DNA from: Trileptium ribeirensis
Lineage: Eukaryota > Nematoda > Enoplea > Enoplida > Thoracostomopsidae
Direction of reading: 5' to 3'
NCBI GenBank assembly: GCA_030248225.1
Contig: JASANE010010160.1
Location: forward strand, 19,002 to 83,001
DNA length: 64,000 bases
Shown: positions 1 to 10,900 of the stretch, in pieces
Layout of the letters: every line of letters starts with the position of its first letter
Position numbering within the stretch: position 1 is the first letter of the stretch
Translations under genes and position numbers: made by a program
Notes under the pieces: model-generated
Database searches by the model: none
What the model was told of the DNA's origin: nothing
What the model saw: the letters and a program-made list of their open reading frames with translations, nothing else

Positions 1-319
1 GACCCACAAACACTGTCTGCACATGTTCTTGATAGAATTGTATCTTTTGCAACTGCTGCAGCAATTTAGACTTCGGAGAAATTTTTGAAAAATGTATTTC
101 CAATTGTCATAAAAATACGGCATGTTTGATCGAAAAAAGTGAGACAAAAACACTCTAAAAGTGAGACAAAAGCAAAACTGGTTTTTGTGGCTTACCTGAA
201 AACGCTACTTCTTCGATAGATCAAAACAGATCTGATAAGTCAAACATTCAAAGTCATCGTACAAAATTGGATGTTGTACCCTTTGTTATCCGTACTATAT
301 ATCAAGATGGACAGCGTAG

Positions 320-600
320 TCATAAATCCTGTATTTTAAGATTTGTTTCAAAGAAAGTTATTCGGGTGATAAAATGGCATTTCTAAAAGGAGCTTGAAAT
401 GAAATTGATACTGATAACGAACTAAGTAATTAAAAGAAACGATGTTTTGTTCGTTTTGTTTTAACATTTGCTGAACGTAAAAAAGGCAGAAATTTACGTC
501 AGGAGCTCAAGATATGCCGTAAGAAGAAAGAAGACGTGATCATCAAGCGTAGTAAAATCGTTTTACGATCAAAGAACCGAACAAGGATATATGGCCACAT
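320..600 (+). pseudogene. LINE A ORF1 C-terminal remnant
   Basis: Translation around 468-575 gives a Lys/Arg-rich stretch with GRNLRQELK followed by EDVIIK and SKIV. This resembles the conserved end of CR1/L2-type ORF1 proteins (R-x-LR-x-ELK, then I-R-x-x-KIV). Upstream, 321-371 encodes SHKSCILRFVSKK, which fits the preceding RNA-binding part. ORF1 proteins coat LINE RNA. No long frame survives. Assignment rests on a short motif and on its position ahead of the endonuclease. Confidence 0.55.
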
Positions 601-659
601 TACCGTTAGTATTCCGGAAAACTAGCTGACACCAGCCCTGGTGCTGTCGACAGTACATT

Positions 660-2700
660 GAAATTTGTAGACTAAAATACAAGCGGACTATTACTAAATG
701 TCCTAGTTTTAGATCGGACTGATTGTATAATTGTTGTTACAGAGTCTGGCTTTAAGAGCTAACGTTTCTAATTATTTTTTGATAAAATCAATAATTCATT
801 CCACATTTTACGCAATGATGAAAAAAATATGGATGTGGTGTCCTTTTTCTCAGTCCGCAATATTTAGACTTTTTGATAATTGAAAAATAACAACAGATTG
901 TGTTAAAAAGTTGTTTTTGACATTAGTACAGGGTACTTATTGTAGGACTGTTTCGAAAGTTAGATTCATTGCGGTGTAGCGTTCACCCACCCCCAAATAA
1001 AAAATGATTGTACAAACGATTTGTTGTTAACTTTGCATCGTATGTGCTGTTATTCAAATAATTGTTTTATTGTATTGATAGGCGATGTTAATTACCCTGC
1101 TACTGATTGGTCAGCTAATACGTATCCTTCGGATGTAGCTGATCATTCGGTTTATGCTTTCTGTATGCCTTTTGCTTTGAGCAGTTGATTTTTGACCCTA
1201 CACATTAGGATGGAAATACTTTAGATTTAGTGTTTGTCAATAAGCCACACCTGCGTGCAACCACAGAAGTTAGCGATAATTTTTGTCATTCTGATCACTT
1301 TTCTATCGAAGGTTTGTTAGTTCCTGTGGTTTAATGCCCATGAATAAAGTAAAGCGGATCAAAAACTTTAGAAAGACTGACTATGTTGCTTTGAATGAAT
1401 ATCTAGTTAATGTTGATTGGAATGCGTCTTTTAAGGCATATTCTGGTATTGATAATTTATTGTGTGCATTTAACTCAAGAACTGACCATGCGATATCTAT
1501 TATGTTTCGATCATTCCCGTAACAATTTTTCATAAACAATATAAATGGTCTAAAAACAAGAATATTACAAGCCAAACACAGGATGTTACATTAGCTTTTT
1601 AAAAACACGTTACCAATATAAATTAAATGAAAAGATGTGGAGAAAATGCGCTAAAAATGTTAGGATTTCCAAAAGGCGTGATATAGTTAAAGTAGAATAT
1701 AAAATTGGGAAGAGCAAAAGCCGAAAATCATTCTATAATTTTTTGCATAGCAAATTAAAACTCAAAAATGAAAAAGCGGTGACAATCGTACTGCTGTATT
1801 TAATGATTTTGATAAAGCTACGTACTTCAATAATTATTCTAAATCGGGTTTTATTAAAGATAATCAAAAGAGATGGGCAAATCTCTCTGAACAATCTGTG
1901 AACGTATTAGTAAATTTTGAAATCTCTAAAAATCAGAGCTATAAATTAGAATTTGAAATTAGTAAAATTGGAGCTTTAGGAAATTTATTTCCAAACATAA
2001 TTATGGTCCTGACGGTTTTCACAATGTTACATTCGTAAAATCAGTAAAAGAACTGTGTTTCTGTTAACATTATTGTGCAAAAATCGTTTCAATTGATAAC
2101 ACTTCCCAAAATGTTGAAAACAACTAAGGTTATAGGCTTTGCATAATAAAGGTAAAAGAAATTTGATTTCAAATTACGCTCGGATTAATCTTTTATGTAT
2201 TTTACGTGACGCTCTCGAATTCTGGGTTAAAGATGCTTTTGTGGACATCATGCTAGAAAATAACTTATTTGATAACTTTCGATGTGGTTGCACTAAATTT
2301 CAATCCACTGTTACCAATCTGTTAGTAACTCTAGATGAATGGACAAAAACTACAAATAATGGTAAATAAGTAGATATAATGTATTTAGATTTCTCCAAAG
2401 CTTTTGACTCAGTTTATCATGCAAAGCTTATACAATCGGTTTATCAGGCAAATGCTTAGGTTGGATAATAAGTTATATATTTAAAATGTATCAGTTTGTA
2501 GCGATAAATGAATGTCGATCATATTTGTTTGAGATACAGTCTGACGTACCTCAAGGCAGTATTCTTGTTACAATACTTTTCTGATTTTTGCTAGGGGCAT
2601 ATATAATGCAGCAAATTGTACTCATATTAGTCTTTTTGCCGACGAAGCTAAGCTGCATTTTACTTTTGATGATACATTATACAAGTCTATTGCATGATGT
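660..2700 (+). pseudogene. LINE A ORF2, endonuclease and first half of reverse transcriptase
   Basis: The APE-type endonuclease is visible as DCIIVVTES near 705-735, GDVNYPATDW at 1,081-1,110 and, after a frameshift, GNTLDLVFVNKP and SDHFSIEG at 1,212-1,314. The linker follows at 1,334-1,900. RT starts near GPDGF (about 2,005). It continues with ISNY near 2,166 and LDFSKAFDSVYHAKL at about 2,386-2,430, which holds the first catalytic Asp. The next parts are SDVPQGSIL (about 2,540) and LFADEAKL at about 2,632, where the usual FADD is FADE. Several stops and shifts show it is dead. Coding is lost at about 2,700 where LINE B begins and resumes near 3,660. Confidence 0.85.
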
Positions 2701-3600
2701 ATTATAAACTAGCGTCTTGGGATCTCTCTTATTCAGTGTTTACATTGTATTAATCACTGATATGATAATAGCATGTGGACTCAATACGCATTGTTACGTC
2801 GACGAGATTCAAATATACACTAATTTCAGCGATAAACAATTAACCAAAGTCACTGATTCTGTCCAAGCGATGGCTTAAAAGTGGCAGTCTAAAACTCAAT
2901 TTCTCAAACAACAAAATAATAGTAGTTACCCCGCGCCCGATGAAATGTCGGGTATAGGTGTCTCTGGCCACATAATTAAACTATACCATGTTCTGAAAAT
3001 TCTTGGTGTTTATCTCGACAGAACTCTTTCTACGAGGAACCATATTGCAAATATATCTCGCGTGTGTGCTTGGCAAATTGGCAAGATGTGTATTTTAAGA
3101 TGGAATACTGTGCGCTGCATGGAATGTTCTCATATAATGTGCCGTATTGACTACTGTAATTCATTATATTACGGGTTATCTAACGTACAGTTAGAACGAT
3201 TACATCGAGCCCGTGCAAATATACTGGTATCTGGAGCACGATTCCGAGGTCATGTAACACCTATAATGCGAGATTTGCATTTGTTACCAATTCAACAAAT
3301 GATTTGCTTAAAGATCATTTCACTGGTTCATTCAATTCTATTCTAGACTTCAAACTTCAGCTATATCTGTCAGACATGATCGTTATCTCTCATGTTGCGC
3401 GTTATGTGCTGTACGATCATAAAACGTTGCGACTCTATATGGCAGATGCTTTGAGTATATAGGACCCAATTTATTGAATACGCTGCCGATGTCACTGCGA
3501 AGAGATGAACTAATGATGAAAGAATTTAATAATACTGCGCTTACTTAAAATTACTTGTTCCAATAACAATCAAAGTACTGCGATTTTGAAACGCCCAATA
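2700..3600 (+). mobile_element. L2/CR1-like LINE fragment (LINE B) inserted inside LINE A
   Basis: Just after the FADE motif of LINE A a second RT begins in its own middle: SVLGSLLFSVYI at 2,711-2,746, then HCYVDEIQIYTNFS from 2,789 (the YADD equivalent, here YVDE). The C-terminal region contains DYCNSLYYGL and further conserved blocks at 3,148-3,320, and GPNLLNTLP near 3,460. This order fits the L2/CR1 group and duplicates motifs LINE A already has. It is therefore a separate 5'-truncated copy in the same orientation. Ends are set by loss of similarity and may be off by tens of bases. Confidence 0.75.
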
Positions 3601-3649
3601 GGACGTTAGAAAAACATCGATTCTAACTATATCTTATTCGCTTTTACAA

Positions 3650-4350
3650 GATGACTTAACAAGCAATAATTGTTCTTCTGACATGCAAATGTCTTTGGCA
3701 ATTTCGAAATGTAATTTGTTGCGTTTAGATTATAAAGTTCCTAATGCAGAATACTTCTTAGACAAGTGAGCTATCTGTTTGTGTGACTCAGTATCTTGGT
3801 ATTGAGCTAAATTCAAATCTTAAATTTTCAGGACATATGAATTATTTGGTGACTACCAGTGCCAGACCTGTTTACAATATTCACTGTAACTTTCAATATA
3901 AAAATTCGACATTTTTATTAATTGTGTTTTGTATTTTCGTCAGGCCAATCTTAGAGTATTGTAACAAGTTTTGGAACCCATACCAAGGTGGCATTATTAA
4001 ACGAATTGAAGGTGTCCAGTGACAATTCACCCGTACGATACTTGGTTTCTGGACTAACCTATAAATAAAGGATTGAACAACTAAATATTGGAACTCTTGA
4101 ATATTGACGATTGTACAAGCATGTGGTGATGGTATATAAAATACTATGTAATTTAGTTGATGCTTGCGGTTAGGAATACTTTAAATTACTATTCGCAAAG
4201 ATTTCATTCATGTAAGTTCTAATTAGCATTCTATCGGTTAACCGTTCGAAAGTACTCTTTTGCAAATTTAGAGTAAATATGTCGTAACGTTGCCGAGACA
4301 AGCAACTTTTAAATTGCGTTCATGGGAACGTTATCTGTCGCGTTCCCTAT
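3650..4350 (+). pseudogene. LINE A ORF2, C-terminal part after the insertion
   Basis: Coding of the LINE A type resumes with MSLAISKCNLLRL at 3,687, the segment that normally follows the YADD region in Jockey/CR1-type RTs. It continues with GIELNSNLKFSGH (about 3,800) and VRPILEYCNKFWNPYQ (about 3,940-3,990), the classic post-RT domain. Weak traces continue to about 4,350. Joining this to the part ending at about 2,700 restores the expected order of motifs, which is the evidence that LINE B is an insertion. Confidence 0.78.
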
Positions 4351-4480
4351 TGGTAAAGCATTTTGAAGCCTAAATGGTCCGCACTTACCAAACCATGCCT
4401 TTTCGTTGTTTTGGTGTTTTATTATCTATGTTCTTAGTTCTTATTGTGATTGGCTGTTAAAATAAATGAACAAGTCGGGA

Positions 4481-4792
4481 TGAACGCCAGTCACCACGGT
4501 TCACCACACTGCGTGCTGTTTTGCTTCCACTTCTCATCTCTGGAACTTCGTATCCTGATTGAATTCTTGTGGCTAAGCAATGGCTTGTGGCAATGAAATA
4601 TACTGTTCAACTTGAAAAAATACGCTACGAATTCGTCCATACGCTAGCATTATTTGTTATAAACTTGCTCCAAGTGTCGAGGCCTGTATTTTTGAATCTT
4701 GGCTAAAATTGTGAGATGGACAAAGAGTCATTGCTACTTGAATCCGCTGCACCGATTATTTAAATTTAGTAATGGTAAAGCGGTATTTTTAC
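4481..4792. other. Intronic sequence, nothing recognised
   Basis: This stretch lies directly downstream, on the minus strand, of the receptor exon with the Cys-loop. I looked for the next expected exon (Cys of the loop, then a K-F-G-S-W-T-Y type block) here and on the rest of the minus strand to position 1 and did not find it. Confidence 0.5.
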
Positions 4793-4931
4793 CTGCATAT
4801 CAAATGGAAAGTAAGTCATATCCAAGCTACAAGCGATCTTGATGATATTAGCACGAAAACAAACCATGCTTCCAGTGTAGTTGATGACAACGTTAGTGAC
4901 GATTTCGTTCTCTCGAACATTCATGTCGGCA
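4793..4931 (-). CDS. nAChR-like gene, 139-bp exon with first half of the Cys-loop
   Basis: The acceptor is GGATTTAG before 4,931 and the donor CAG|GTAAAA after 4,793. The exon begins with the last base of an Asn codon, then ADMNV, TNVVINYTG and ACSLDMTYFPFDMQ. The Cys-x-x-x-D-x-x-x-F-P-F-D core is intact. The loop just before it reads VCFRANIIK, where the family usually has two prolines (x-P-P-x-I-x-K); the substitution is odd. The second Cys of the loop belongs to the next exon, not seen in this window. Confidence 0.9.
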
Positions 4932-7900
4932 CTAAATCCCAAAAAAATTACAGGTAAAGAACGAGTATGAATATATAGTTCAGGCAAGCTACCTAGATTT
5001 AAAATGGTAAAATCCGTTAGAAACGATAGGATTTGATTGTTTCCAGGTGGATTTTCGAAGGGTAAACCGATTTGACAGGAATAAGGCAGATAATCATACT
5101 ATTTGGTGATAGAAAATTGACAAGCGTAATACCCATCGTTGAGTGATGTCACATAACAAAGGAGATAGCATATAGTATGTCAATACTATATTCGCGGCCA
5201 ACGGGTTTTATGCATTAACTTTACCTAAAGAATTGTCGGAATTGTCGTTCGTTGCGACGAGAATTAATTTTTTGTCCACAAAAATAGCGAAATAATACGT
5301 TGGGATGTAACTGTACAAGAGGTGTTTTAAAATTTACTTGCTCAAGTTATAATAAATTCAACTTTAATATTTTGCTCTGACGTTTATGATATTTGCTTCG
5401 ATTCGAGTGGAATTTTCATAGTAAATGCACACGTTAAATATCTGCAGCATTCATCTATTTCTAATACCGCTGCAAAATAATGCACGAGAAAATCCAAAAC
5501 GCTATTGCAATCCAAATGTATTGAAATGTTAACAGCTCAACATTGAATGTTTTCACATTGTTCTCCGACTGATGCTGTTGATATTATCACTATTCTTCCC
5601 AGTGGAAGACTGACCATGAGAAACAGCAGAAGCGGGAAATTTAACATTGAACACGCCTTTAGCAAGCAATTCTCGAGGGAAAACAATTAATAATTTACAA
5701 ACCATAATTAGAACAAGAATCTACGTAATTTCTCATTAGATCCTGCAAAACATTACATCTGCTGCTATATATTCATCCAGGTTAATCATTCAAAGAGGAG
5801 CAGAGAATTAAAAAACTTCGAATAGCATAAATTACAAAATAAAATAGCTTGACATACATAAAATATACAAAATAATACGCAAATGTATCATTAGGAAATA
5901 ATACAAAAATAGGTTCACATGTCAACACGCTACTCGATCTATGCGAACTTTGTTTTATTGTTAGCACAATATTCGTTTTTATTAGATAGCTTATGGCACA
6001 GACATGCATAAATGTAACTTGCGAAGTGCAGAATAATTTTTTTAAATTCTGTAAGGAAGCTGTCATGAGAGAAAAAAATCTGCGTTTATGCTCGGTTTCA
6101 TATTCTAAAATGATCTGGAAATTCAGCGAATTGAAAATTTGCGACTGCGTGAAGATAATTTAGAATATAGAAACTTCTTTGCAGTCAGCCAGTCTACTTT
6201 TTACTATTACAGCTGCTCATATAAACGTAGGTCGTAAGATGTCGGCGGTGCCAGCAGGTGCAAGTTTAGAATATATGACCTAGAATTGAATAATTTTATA
6301 TTCAATAAATTTGAAACCGCAGCAGTTAATACGCTTTTCGTTAGTAATCGCTTCATGTTGTTAAACGGCGACGTACTAATAAAGCACAGTATCGGTTGAA
6401 TTGAGCAAGTTTAGAAAAATTGATAAATCACTAATATTGACACGATAATATGACCTGTGCGATATTCATGTTTTATGGCCATTTATAACACTTCCACATT
6501 AACATAATCGTGGAACATTCGGCGTTTCGATATGTTTCAGCGACTTGTAGCATATATTGCTGAAATACGCTTTAACAGATACACTGGAGGTAAACCACAC
6601 TGGCAATCAAGCTCGTGGTTATTCGATTAAGTCCAAGCTTAAGACATTTAAACTTATCCTGCTGATTGATAATAATCGCAGACAATTATTCTGCAAATCT
6701 CAAGAAACAAAACGCGGATGTTCATAGCCTTGGTAGAATTCACATCCTGAACCCTTTGATGAATAATAATTGTATTTACCATTGTGTATGTTAAGTTGAT
6801 TCAAATATCGGCCACCATGGGAATTTGCGTCTTAATATGTTTACTAAACACAGGGCTTCATTGCACAAAACCGTTTAATACGCGGTTGCAAATTTGGCAT
6901 AATTAGCTGCTTTGGCTGCAATAGAAGTCTTTTATTTCATTTTTCAGTATAACAAAAATAGATCATACTGTACTACAGGCAGGGGCGCCCGCAGGGGGGG
7001 GCAAGGGGGGGCACTTGCCCCCCCCCTGGAAAATGGAGGTGCGGAAAAATCATAAGGGTCCCCCCTTGTGAAAATTTGCCTCCGAAAATCATTTTCAGAG
7101 GCACCTTAAAATTAAATTTTAGACAAAAAATGTAAAAATTTTCCCTGCGGGGCTTGAATCAATGCAAATCAACCTTTTCCATACTGCGAAATTTAACTTT
7201 TGGGGAAGCCTAACGGTCGACCTTACCCGTACATACCATAATATGGTGGCATAAGCCCATATGAAGTGTAGGCTAGCGCAGTGGATTAAATGATTGATTC
7301 AATGATTGATACAGTATTTGATCATTTGATATTGATTCATTTGTATCTTTTCAGGGCGCGGCTTACGCAGTATTAACGTTTATATTTGGATGTACTAAAG
7401 TTTTATAATGGACATTCGCAAATATCTCGCTAAACACGATGACCCTGATGACAGTCCGAGATCTAAAGTACAAAAAACATCTGCGACTAGTTCCCAGCAA
7501 TCACAGCCATCGACCTCCGCCGACAGTCTTGCTGCAGACGCAGACTCAAATCCTGCACCTCCATCTTCTAGGGCATCTGAAGACGACCAGCCTCCAGATC
7601 CCTATGATATCGGCATGTTTATCCAACGCGGAACAATCGACAATGATACCAAACATAGATTGCTAACGAACCCTTTCCGACCGCCGACAGGGTACAATTT
7701 CAAAGCAGACGCCGTAGGAACACGAACGTTTCGGCACGCCTGGTTAGCGCAGTACGCTCCTTGGTTAGCATATTCGCCTCATCTCAAAGGGGCCCTTTGC
7801 ACTCGCTGTGTCGTTTTCCCTCAGCCAGTAATTCGCGGTCTTCAAGGGGCATTTATAACTACGCCTTTCACAAAATATAAGGACTTCAATGAACAAGCCA

Positions 7901-10900
7901 AAAAACATGTCGCCTCGGCATGGCACAAGGGGTCGCAAGAAGATGCCGAAAATTTTTGTCGAGCCCATATCGACGGATCCAAAGATGTTGTCAGCCAACT
8001 TGACAGTTCGGTGAAGCGAAGGATTGAAGAAAATCGACAGAAGCTCTTCCCCATCATCTCTACGATTGTTTTCTGCGGAACTCATGACATTGCGCTCCGA
8101 GGAAAGGAAAGCTCAGGGGGTAACGTGCGCGACCTCTACGATTTTCGAGTTGAAGCAGGGGATCAGTTACTGAAGGATCATTTGGAAAGCGCACCCGCAA
8201 ATGCACGCTACACATCACATCGGACGCAAAACGAGCTCATCGAACTGTGCGAAAAGCGGATTCAAAAGGATATTGTCGCCTCCGCAAATGACTCTGTTGG
8301 GTTCGCTATTTTGGCCGACGAAACAGCGGATATATCTGAGAAAGAACAATTGTCGATTGGTCTTCGTTTCGTCCAGCAAACTGGCGATGAATACACTGTG
8401 CGGGAGGAGTTTATTGGTTTTGTGGTGCTCGAAAGAATGACTGCACAAGCCATCTCAGCAGCAATTTTGGAACACTGCAGAAACGTTGAGCTCGATCTCA
8501 CAAAGCTTCTGGGGCAAGGGTATGACGGTTGCTCTGCTATGGCTGGAAAGGAAGCGGGGGTGCAGGCTAGGATCCGGGAAATATATCCAAAAGCAGCTTT
8601 TGTTCACTGTGCATCTCATCGGCTTAACTTGGTGGTCAACGATCTGAATGCGGTTCCAGACATTCGCAACTCGGTGGGAACAATTAAAAGTGTAATCAAA
8701 TTCTTTAGGGACAGTCCAATGCGAAGAGCAACCATTCCCAATGTGCCTTTGCTCTCCGAAACGCGGTGGTCCGAAAAATACAAGAGCATACGTATGTTTT
8801 ATGAAAAATTCGGGGACATTATGGGACAGCTTGACGATTTTGCAACGACAGCTTCGGGAAAGACCCGGCAGGACGCGCATCAGCTCTCCTGCTCTTGCAG
8901 TAATTCCTCATTTTTGTTCTGCCTGGTCACAATGGCAAAATATTCGGCCTTATTAGAGCCAGTAACACAGTCACTGCAATCAGTGCAAATGAATCTCATC
9001 AACGTGCAGCTACACATCCAAGAATTACTTAATATTTTTGATGAACATCGTCGAAATGCAGAAAATCGATTCAGAGAAGACATTTTGGCGAAGGCAACTG
9101 AAATTGCGGACCGGCTTAATCTTACGCTTCAACTTCCGCGGCAATGCGGCCGCCAGCAACATCGATCAAACACAGGCGCTGCTACCATCGAAGATTATTT
9201 TCGGCAAAATATGTATATTCCCTACCTCGACTCACTCATTTCGTCACTTCAGGCCCGTTTTTCATCAGCCAGTGGGCCACAGCGTCATCTTTTCAATCTC
9301 CAACCGTCCGCAATGAATAAATTATCTCGCAATGACTTCAAACAAACTGTTCGCGAAATTCACCACTTATATGATATTGACAATTTCGAAATTGAGGCGT
9401 CAGGGTGGTACGATTTCTGGCAGGGCAAGGACGGAAACAACTTTTCAATACCTGAACTGCTTACCTATACGAAGTTTTATCCAGCAATTCGTCAAGCGCT
9501 TCACATCCTTCTAATTTTGCCTGCGACCACTTGTACTGTCGAACGATCTTTTAGCACTTTGCGGAGAGTCAAAACATGGCTACGGTCGACAATGGGCGAG
9601 GAACGTCTTTCCGGCTTATGTATGTTGAGTGTGCACAGAGGACGAGTGAATACGAAGAAGATTGAGTTCATAAATGGCGTTATTGATTTGTTTGCAACCG
9701 ATCGAAGACGGTTGCAATTTCTGTTTCAAGAGTGACTGACAGTGTAAGTCTATTAGGCTGTATAAACTTTGAAGTAGTTTGCAATGTCAATTTCATGTTA
9801 TATATGCAGCAACTACTGACGATGTTTTTGGGTGTGGGATGAAACATGCATATCTGAAAACCGTAATTGTGCTGTGAAGTAGAACTGAATTTTAAGCAAA
9901 ACTTAGACAAAGACCGCCAATTTTGTGTTTACAAGTTGCCTTAATGCGGTGCGGTAAACGAGTCTTAAATAAGAAAAAAATTCTTGCCCCCCTCTGGAAA
10001 AATTTCTGCGGGCGCCCTTGACTACAGGTCAGATTAAAAATCTGAGACATCACGTAATTTTGGTTAACCTGTGACTTAGTATTCAACATAATCACTAAGG
10101 ATTTCTCAATCATTAACATTTCACCACAAGACAGTAACTATGTTTTATTCATTGTTACACATCTGATAATCACGATGTCGTTGCGGAGATAAACACGAAA
10201 TGCCAGTTATGCTACATACAGTAAACGAAACAAATGTCTGTAAACGTAATCTCAGAATCTTGTTAATTTTTTCCACTGAGTATATCATGATGTGTTCCTT
10301 TCTGTACGGTAAGCTCAAGTTTACAGATAAGCTGAAGCTTTATTTAGCGTTGGAACGAAGACTTAAGCATCACTAAGTCTGAGTCGCTAGCTTCTAGCAA
10401 CGTAAACTATCTGCAACGAGAAATTCATTTCGCGTTCAGATGTTTCTTTCTAATTCAGCGCAACTTATAAATTCAGTAATAGTTCACGGCGAAAGCTTTA
10501 TCGCCCGATTGTTATTATACTGCATCAAAACAGAGCTACATACATAATACAAGACTTAAAATTGTTTGACTAAATTGTAAAATTGCCGTCCACAATTGTA
10601 CTTAAATGAAGAATGCATTTTTTACGACTCGTGCAATTTTATGTCATGTTTGCACTTACTTATTGTATACTAAAATGTCCGGTCTCCATACATTTTCGGC
10701 AGGAACTCGTATTGTTGTTATACCACCGTATTCTTCAGGTTCCCAGGTCAAAAATTCATCGCGCCAATACTACAAATAATAAGCTTGTTCAATACAAACA
10801 AAATGATCAAACTGATATTATAAAAAATATTAATAAACTGTGATTTATTAAAACGGTAGATGTTATGATAAATTCTCCAGTTTACACGAAAGTTTCGGAA

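Larger units (their letters stand above)
240..4480 (+). mobile_element. CR1/Jockey-like non-LTR retrotransposon (LINE A), decayed and interrupted
   Basis: A nearly full-length but heavily mutated LINE lies antisense to the receptor gene. In order it shows an ORF1 tail (about 320-575), an APE endonuclease (about 660-1,325), the first half of a reverse transcriptase (about 1,960-2,690), then a foreign LINE segment (about 2,700-3,600), and the rest of the RT and its C-terminal domain (about 3,660-4,350). The frame is broken by many stops and shifts, so it is an old dead copy. The 3' end near 4,460-4,480 is AT-rich without a clear long poly-A. Boundaries are approximate. Confidence 0.82.

Noticed and set aside
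4500..4790. Next receptor exon (second half of the Cys-loop)
   Set aside because: No Cys followed by a K-F/L-G-x-W-x-Y block with a splice acceptor on the minus strand here or elsewhere down to position 1.
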